Shown here one piece after another: positions 6,073 to 10,194 of a DNA stretch of 10,194 nt. The number at the start of each line of letters is the position of its first letter. Position 1 is the first letter of the stretch. Source of the stretch: JBJXGC01 sp046154545. Lineage in GTDB: Bacteria > Chloroflexota > Dehalococcoidia > Tepidiformales > Tepidiformaceae. Below the pieces are notes generated by a model, which did no database searches, was not told the origin of the DNA, and worked only from the letters and a program-made list of their open reading frames with translations. The translations under genes and the position numbers were made by a program. The stretch is taken from the NCBI GenBank assembly GCA_046154545.1, contig JBJXGC010000305.1, positions 1 through 10,194 on the forward strand, read 5' to 3'.

Positions 6073-7098
6073 GTGGCGTTTCGAGCGGCCGTGGCGGGCA
6101 TCGTCGCGCTCTGCTTGTTGGCCGGGGTCGCGTCGTTCGCGGGACAGCTTCCGGGGGCGCTCGCGGCGCTCTCCGCGGCCGACCCCTCGCTGCTCGCCCT
6201 GGCAGCAGGGGCCGAGGTCCTGAGCTACACCCTGATCGCGACAACATTCGGACGGCTGACGGGGCCAGGGAAGCGGGTCAGCGGATGGCTGGCGGGGCGG
6301 ACGGCGATCGTCGCCTACGGCCTGGGCAACATCCTCCCCGGTTCGCCTGCGCCCGGGATCACCCTGGCGATGATGGACCTGCGGCGGCGGGGGATGGCGG
6401 CGCGCCATCGCAACCTCGCCATGGCGTGGACGGCCTGGTTCCTGGTCTCGGGTTTCCTCGGAATTGCCGGGGCGGCCGCAGTCCTGGCCGCGGCCCGGGG
6501 CCATATCCCCGAGCAGCACGAAGCGGTCGTCCTCGGGGTCGCCTCGTTTGTGCTCGCGATGGTGGTGGTGACGACGCTCCTGGCGGCCCACCCGCGGCCG
6601 TTGGAGTGGGGGGCGATGTTCGTGGGGCGCTCGCGCTGGGGCGGCGCCGTGGCAGACGATGACGTGCGGATGACGGGCCAGCACTGGCATTCGGACGCGA
6701 TGCAGGCGCTGGGAGGCTTCTGGAACCGGCAGGGCGTGGCCGCCGCGGCCGCTGCTTCCTGGCTGGCCGACGCCGTCTGCCTGGCGATCGCGCTGCGCGC
6801 GGTCGGAGTGACAGTCGACTTCGATATCATCCTGTTGGGGTACGTGGCGGCGATCCTGGCTTCCGCGATCCCCTTCCTGCCCGGCGGAGCGGGGGCAGTT
6901 GAGGCGGCCCTTCCAGCAGTCCTGCACCACTACGGCGTGCCGCTCGAGGCCGGGATCGCAGGGACGTTGGCCTGGCGGGCGATGGCGCTGTTGCTGCCCG
7001 CGGCGGTGGGCGCACTGGTCCTCCTGGGCCCGCACGGATTCCGCTGGTGCATGGCCCGCGCCGGCCGCGCCGAGCCGGGGGCACTCACGGCCGACTGA
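6073..7098 (+). CDS. YbhN/LPG-synthase-like transmembrane protein (UPF0104 family)
   Basis: This membrane protein of at least 341 residues has roughly eight hydrophobic segments. The hallmark is near the C-terminus at about residues 266-285: 'PFLPGGAGAVEAALPAVL', followed by 'GVPLEAGIAGTLAWRAMALLLPAAVGALVLL'-type helices. This is the pattern of the integral-membrane half of lysylphosphatidylglycerol synthases and of stand-alone YbhN-like proteins. No aminoacyl-transferase domain is attached, so lipid aminoacylation is not implied; the role is probably in the envelope but unknown. GTG 6073 has no ribosome-binding site. CTG 6037 sits 6 nt after a GGAGG and would add 12 residues, so the true start may be there. 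The gene lies between prmA and rsmE, which are usually adjacent. Confidence 0.78.
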   Translation: MAFRAAVAGIVALCLLAGVASFAGQLPGALAALSAADPSLLALAAGAEVLSYTLIATTFGRLTGPGKRVSGWLAGRTAIVAYGLGNILPGSPAPGITLAMMDLRRRGMAARHRNLAMAWTAWFLVSGFLGIAGAAAVLAAARGHIPEQHEAVVLGVASFVLAMVVVTTLLAAHPRPLEWGAMFVGRSRWGGAVADDDVRMTGQHWHSDAMQALGGFWNRQGVAAAAAASWLADAVCLAIALRAVGVTVDFDIILLGYVAAILASAIPFLPGGAGAVEAALPAVLHHYGVPLEAGIAGTLAWRAMALLLPAAVGALVLLGPHGFRWCMARAGRAEPGALTAD

Positions 7099-7117
7099 CG
7101 GGGGCAGCCCACGGCGT

Positions 7118-7123
7118 TAGGCT
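7118..7123 (+). promoter_or_regulatory. Putative -10 element for rsmE (leaderless)
   Basis: TAGGCT is followed by exactly 6 nt and then the rsmE ATG at 7130, so a transcript from it would start at the A of the ATG. It lies in the 31-nt gap after the YbhN-like gene and no Shine-Dalgarno is present. Confidence 0.4.
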
Positions 7124-7129
7124 TGGGCG

Positions 7130-7861
7130 ATGGCGCACCTCCCGCGCATCTACACACCGGCGCACCTCGCGTCCGGCCCATTCACCCTGGACGCGGAACA
7201 GTCGCGGCGGCTCTCGGTAGTCGCGCGCGTCCGGGCGGGTGACCCGCTTCGCCTCTTCAACGGCGACGGACGCGAGTGGCACGCGCTCGTCGAGACGGCC
7301 GGCGCGCGGGGCGTTGTGGTCCAGGTCGTGGAGGTCGCTCGCCAGGCGCCGCCCGAAGCCGTGATTGTCGAGGTGTGGCTCTCGCTGGTCCGCCCCAACC
7401 GGTTCGACTGGGCGCTCGAAAAGTGTACAGAGGCTGGCGCAGACGTGGTCCGCCCGCTGATCGTCGAACATGGGGCCCGGGGCGAGGGCAGCTCGGCTGC
7501 GCGCCAGGAGCGCTGGCGGCGGATCGTGGTCGAGGCGGCGGAACAGTGTGGGCGGCTCTACCTCCCGGTCGTCGAAGGGCCGGCCGGGTTTGCGGAGGTG
7601 GTGGGCCGCTACCGGGGGACGCTGCTCATCACCGAGCGCGGGGGCCGGGCCTGGAGCGCGGTCGTCCCACTCCTGCCATCGTCCGGGCCGGTGGCCGTGG
7701 CCGTTGGCCCGGAGGGAGGCTGGAGCGCCGAGGAGATGCGTCTGGCGGCGAGTAAGGGGGCGATCACGGCCACACTGGGGCCAAATGTCCTCCGCAGCGA
7801 GACGGCGGCGGTAGCTGGCGTGGCCCTCCTGCGCGCGACGCTGCCGAGCGCGGTATCCTGA
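7130..7861 (+). CDS. rsmE: 16S rRNA (uracil(1498)-N(3))-methyltransferase
   Basis: This 243-residue SPOUT-class methyltransferase makes m3U1498 in 16S rRNA of the 30S subunit. The N-terminal PUA-like domain contains 'RLSVVARVRAGDPLRLFNGDG'. The trefoil-knot domain carries 'EKCTEAGADVVRPL' (from about residue 97) and 'RWRRIVVEAAEQCGR'. It also has the S-adenosylmethionine-binding loops 'VGPEGGWS' (about 192-199) and 'LGPNVLRSETAAVAG' (about 216-230). Length is typical. The final codons overlap the putative promoter of the next gene, since the TATCCT hexamer includes the first base of the TGA stop. Partner genes in the cluster are dnaJ and prmA. Confidence 0.94.
   Translation: MAHLPRIYTPAHLASGPFTLDAEQSRRLSVVARVRAGDPLRLFNGDGREWHALVETAGARGVVVQVVEVARQAPPEAVIVEVWLSLVRPNRFDWALEKCTEAGADVVRPLIVEHGARGEGSSAARQERWRRIVVEAAEQCGRLYLPVVEGPAGFAEVVGRYRGTLLITERGGRAWSAVVPLLPSSGPVAVAVGPEGGWSAEEMRLAASKGAITATLGPNVLRSETAAVAGVALLRATLPSAVS
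7854..7859 (+). promoter_or_regulatory. Putative -10 element for the small membrane protein (leaderless)
   Basis: TATCCT overlaps the rsmE stop codon and is followed by 6 nt and the ATG at 7866. This is the same spacing as at rsmE. Transcription could also read through from rsmE, so the call rests on pattern repetition. Confidence 0.35.
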
Positions 7862-7865
7862 CCGC

Positions 7866-8249
7866 ATGGCAGTGGCTCGCGGTCTGACCCTCGCTTTCGG
7901 CGCCTTCGCTGCCGCCTTCGCCCTGCACATCGTTGGCGGGGCGAGTGACCAGCGCTGGCTGTTCGCGCTCGCCGTTGCGCTCATCTACGTCACAGCGGTT
8001 GCGTTTCCCACCATCGCCATGGTGTGCGCCGGGGAAGTCAGGGCGGGAGGGCGGCGCGCCCTTCTCTCTCTTGGCGGCGTGGCCGGGATTGGCCTAACGG
8101 GCGCCGCGCTCTGGGCGGCAAACGGCCGCTCATTCGCGTGGTGGACGCTCCCCGCTGCGCTCGGCATGGTCGTCGCCGTGAACGTGGCCGTTCACTACCG
8201 GTTCGGGCGCTGGCTTTCCAGGCCAGCGGCGGTTGGCGTCGCGCCCTGA
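7866..8249 (+). CDS. Small four-helix membrane protein, function unknown
   Basis: This 127-residue protein consists almost entirely of four hydrophobic segments at about residues 5-24, 31-54, 66-86 and 91-110. Short basic loops and a basic tail ('HYRFGRWLSRP') suggest a cytoplasmic C-terminus. I do not recognise a family. The overall shape resembles small integral membrane proteins of unknown function found beside housekeeping genes. It starts 4 nt after the rsmE stop and is probably co-transcribed with it, or read from the TATCCT element overlapping that stop. There is no Shine-Dalgarno. GC content and codon use look like those of its neighbours. Confidence 0.7.
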   Translation: MAVARGLTLAFGAFAAAFALHIVGGASDQRWLFALAVALIYVTAVAFPTIAMVCAGEVRAGGRRALLSLGGVAGIGLTGAALWAANGRSFAWWTLPAALGMVVAVNVAVHYRFGRWLSRPAAVGVAP

Positions 8250-8284
8250 CCTGAGGTCGCGCGCCGCGGAGGCGCCGGGGCGCG

Positions 8285-8290
8285 TATGCT
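8285..8290 (+). promoter_or_regulatory. Putative -10 element for the SDR gene
   Basis: TATGCT lies 27 nt upstream of the ATG at 8318 and is followed by an AGGAG ribosome-binding site at 8306-8310 with a 7-nt spacer. The expected leader is about 20 nt. No -35 is recognisable. Confidence 0.45.
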
Positions 8291-8317
8291 TCCGCCACCT
8301 CTCTCAGGAGTTCAGCT

Positions 8318-9082
8318 ATGGGGAAGCTTTCGGGCAAGGTGGCCTTCATCACGGGCGCGGCCTCCGGCATCGGCCGGGCCAGCGCCCTCAAGTTCCATGA
8401 CGACGGGGCGGCCGTGATGTGCGCCGACATGAACCTCGACGGCGCCCGCGACACGGCGGCGGCGATCGCCGAGCATGGCGGCAAGTCGTCGGCGATGCAG
8501 CTCGACGTAGTGGATCCGGCCGCCGTGGAGGCTGCGTTGCAGCGCACGATCAACGAGCTCGGTGGGCTACACGCGATCTTCAACAACGCTGGCATCGGTG
8601 GCGCATACGGCTGGGACCGGACCATCGCCGTGAACCTGCAGGGCGTCTACAACGGCCTCTTTTACGGCTGCCGGCTGCTCGCCGAACGGGGCGGCGGGGC
8701 GGTCGTGAGCACGGCCTCGATCGCGGGGCTCGTCGGGCTCATGAGCATGCCGGTGGACCCGCCGGTGCCGATGGAGTACGGCGCGGGCGCCTACCAGGCA
8801 TCGAAGGGTGCGGTGGTCGAACTAACCCGACAGTTCGCAGTCAACTACGCGGCCCGCGGAGTGCGTGTGAACGCCGTCGCCCCCGGCTACATCGTGACGC
8901 CGATGACCGAGCTCATCCGCGAGACGGAGGGCTACACGGAGTTCCTGGCGGCCCTGCACCCGCTCGGCCGGCTGGGCGAGCCGGAGGAGATCGCGGCCGC
9001 GGCGGCCTTCCTCGCCAGCGACGAGGCGTCATTCATCACGGGGGTGACGCTTCCCGTCGATGGCGGCTACACAGCGAGGTAG
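8318..9082 (+). CDS. SDR family NAD(P)-dependent oxidoreductase
   Basis: This 254-residue classical short-chain dehydrogenase is a cytoplasmic Rossmann-fold enzyme that oxidises alcohols or reduces ketones. The cofactor loop TGAASGIG lies at residues 12-19. An aspartate at about 37 after strand 2 suggests NAD(H) rather than NADP(H). NNAG lies at 89-92, the catalytic Ser is probably S134 in 'STASIAG', and the YxxxK pair is Y159/K163. 'VNAVAPGYIVTPM' and the C-terminal 'FITGVTLPVDGGY' are also typical. The Ser-Tyr spacing is 25 residues instead of the usual 13, owing to an extra proline-rich stretch (about 142-156) near the active site. The substrate is unknown. Its TAG stop (9080-9082) overlaps the first unit of a heptamer array. 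Confidence 0.92.
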   Translation: MGKLSGKVAFITGAASGIGRASALKFHDDGAAVMCADMNLDGARDTAAAIAEHGGKSSAMQLDVVDPAAVEAALQRTINELGGLHAIFNNAGIGGAYGWDRTIAVNLQGVYNGLFYGCRLLAERGGGAVVSTASIAGLVGLMSMPVDPPVPMEYGAGAYQASKGAVVELTRQFAVNYAARGVRVNAVAPGYIVTPMTELIRETEGYTEFLAALHPLGRLGEPEEIAAAAAFLASDEASFITGVTLPVDGGYTAR

Positions 9083-9148
9083 CCGAGAGCCGAGAGCCGA
9101 GAGCCGAGAGCCGAGAGCCGAGAGCCGAGAGCCGAGAGCCGAGAGCCG
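9081..9148. repeat. Tandem heptamer array, unit AGCCGAG, about 9.7 copies
   Basis: Nine perfect copies of AGCCGAG run from 9081 to 9143, followed by a partial AGCCG. The first unit shares its AG with the TAG stop of the SDR gene. There are no spacers, so this is not a CRISPR array. Perfect identity among units suggests recent expansion or gene-conversion-like slippage. Confidence 0.95.
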
Positions 9149-9158
9149 GCGTATTCGT

Positions 9159-9185
9159 CACTCCGCCACTCCGCCACTCCGCCAC
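9159..9185. repeat. Tandem octamer array, unit CACTCCGC, about 3.4 copies
   Basis: Three perfect copies of CACTCCGC run from 9159 to 9182, with a partial CAC after them. The array is separated from the heptamer array by only about 10 nt. It lies some 25 nt upstream of the promoter of the second LLM gene. Confidence 0.9.
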
Positions 9186-9208
9186 CGGTCGTCCGCTTGG
9201 CCGCTGCG

Positions 9209-9217
9209 TGCTAGGCT
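9209..9217 (+). promoter_or_regulatory. Putative extended -10 element for the second LLM gene
   Basis: TGCTAGGCT is a TGN-extended -10 with hexamer 9212-9217. The surrounding 14 nt (9207-9220) match 517-530, in front of the first LLM gene, at 13 of 14 positions. The expected leader is about 30 nt and contains the strong GAGGAGG at 9242-9248. Confidence 0.5.
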
Positions 9218-9253
9218 CCGGATTCGAGCTTTTCCATCTTTGAGGAGGCCATC

Positions 9254-10194
9254 GTGGCGAAACGACTAGCCCTTTCCGTCGGGTTCGGCGGCACCCCTGA
9301 ACAGAACAACGAGCTGATCAAGCGCATCCAGATCGCCGAGGAGGTCGGCGTCGAAGCCGTCTTCACGGCGGAAACCTGGGGCCGCGACCAGTTCTCGCTC
9401 CTCACCCAGATCGCGCTTCAGACGAGCAAGATCAAGATCGGCACGGGCATCGCCCCGGTGTTCGGGCGGTCACCAGGCGTGCTTGCGATGACCTACGCGA
9501 CGCTGGACGAACTCTCCGGCGGGCGCGTGATCATCGGCCTGGGCACGTCAGGCTCGCGCGTCATCGAACACTGGCACGGGGAGCCGTTCGAGAAGCCGCT
9601 GCAGCGGATCAAGGAGTACTGCGAGATCATCAACCTGATCATCGCCGGCGAGAAGGTGTTCTACGACGGTGAGATCTTTAAGCTCCAGCGTGGGTTCAAG
9701 CTGCTCTTCAACCCGGTGCGCAACCACATCCCCATCTACATCGCCAGCATCGCGCCGAAAAGCATGGAGATCGTTGGCCAGGTGGCCGACGGTTGGATGC
9801 CGATCTACTGGCCGAAGTCGAAGTTCAAGGACGGGCTGGCGACGGTTGGGAAGGGCATCGCCAAGGCCGAGCGGCCAGCGGGCGCCGTGGAATGTGTCGC
9901 CTCGCTGACAGCGGTCATCGAACCGGACCCGGTGAAGGCGAAGCGGATCGCGGCCGGTGGCGTTAGCTGGTACGTGACGAACATGGGCGACTTCTACCAT
10001 CGAATGCTCACGCGCAACGGCTTCCCGGCCGAAGTGGCGGCGATGCGCAAGGCCGGCGAAGAGCACCGCCCGATGCCGTTCCAGACGAACGACGAGATCA
10101 TGGCCGCGATGGGCGACAAGATGCTCGAAGAGACGGCCATCTGGGGCGACCTCGAGACGGTCGCGGCGGGCATCGAAGAGCGCCGTCAGCTCGG
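9254..10194 (+). CDS. LLM class flavin/F420-dependent oxidoreductase, cut by window end
   Basis: An open frame from GTG 9254 runs for 313 codons to the window edge without a stop. The start is decided by GAGGAGG at 9242-9248 with a 5-nt spacer. Family landmarks are 'AEEVGVEAVFTAETWGRD', 'KIKIGTGIAPVFGRSPGVLA', 'ATLDELSGGRVIIGLGTSG', 'IPIYIASIAPKSMEIVG' and 'VADGWMPIYW'. These match the luciferase-like TIM-barrel oxidoreductases related to F420-dependent methylenetetrahydromethanopterin reductase. The substrate and the choice between FMN and F420 cannot be determined from the sequence. It is a distant relative, not a duplicate, of the LLM enzyme at 549-1391. The two share a promoter core. Confidence 0.9.
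   Translation, partial: MAKRLALSVGFGGTPEQNNELIKRIQIAEEVGVEAVFTAETWGRDQFSLLTQIALQTSKIKIGTGIAPVFGRSPGVLAMTYATLDELSGGRVIIGLGTSGSRVIEHWHGEPFEKPLQRIKEYCEIINLIIAGEKVFYDGEIFKLQRGFKLLFNPVRNHIPIYIASIAPKSMEIVGQVADGWMPIYWPKSKFKDGLATVGKGIAKAERPAGAVECVASLTAVIEPDPVKAKRIAAGGVSWYVTNMGDFYHRMLTRNGFPAEVAAMRKAGEEHRPMPFQTNDEIMAAMGDKMLEETAIWGDLETVAAGIEERRQL

Noticed and set aside
4980..6101. A 373-codon minus-strand frame opposite prmA
   Set aside because: It is a shadow of prmA codons with no family features; prmA motifs are complete on the plus strand.
5989..7035. A 348-codon minus-strand frame opposite the YbhN-like gene
   Set aside because: The translation is Arg/Gly/Gln-rich and lacks domains, while the plus strand encodes a clear membrane family.
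7085..7984. A 299-codon minus-strand frame opposite rsmE
   Set aside because: It is antisense to all RsmE motifs and its translation has no protein-like features.
8258..8284. GC-rich hairpin between the small membrane protein and the SDR gene
   Set aside because: GCGCC/GGCGC is only 5 bp with no T-tract, which is common by chance at this GC content.
9081..9185. CRISPR array
   Set aside because: Units are 7 and 8 nt, directly adjacent and without unique spacers, and no cas genes are present.

Overview
The window is high-GC DNA from a free-living bacterium. It carries two F420-type luciferase-like oxidoreductases, a crotonase, a short-chain dehydrogenase and a dnaJ-prmA-rsmE block. Gene content, and AT-rich -10 hexamers placed directly in front of start codons, suggest Chloroflexota (Dehalococcoidia/Tepidiforma-like). 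This is an inference; a high-GC actinobacterium is a weaker alternative.

Layout. 1-146 (-) is the N-terminus of an enoyl-CoA hydratase/isomerase. 147-548 has no gene: it holds divergent promoters and a large imperfect palindrome (253-478). 549-1391 (+) is an F420-dependent LLM oxidoreductase. 1432-2730 (-) is an MFS efflux-type transporter, and 2841-3323 (-) is a DinB-fold protein. 3408-7861 (+) contains dnaJ, prmA, a YbhN-like membrane protein and rsmE. 7866-8249 (+) is a small four-helix membrane protein. 8318-9082 (+) is an SDR oxidoreductase. 9081-9185 holds two adjacent tandem-repeat arrays. 9254 to the window end (+) is a second LLM oxidoreductase, cut by the edge.

dnaJ, prmA and rsmE form the downstream end of the classic hrcA-grpE-dnaK-dnaJ-prmA-rsmE heat-shock cluster known from Firmicutes and others. 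Here the block is split twice: by an antisense four-helix-bundle gene bounded by inverted heptamer arrays (4552-5012), and by the YbhN-like gene. The flanking oxidoreductases, crotonase and transporter look like accessory catabolic genes, each with its own promoter.

The points most worth a second look are: the four-helix-bundle cassette and its heptamer ends, the 226-bp palindromic element upstream of the first LLM gene, the 7-mer and 8-mer arrays after the SDR gene, and a consistent TANNNT promoter architecture that makes four genes apparently leaderless.
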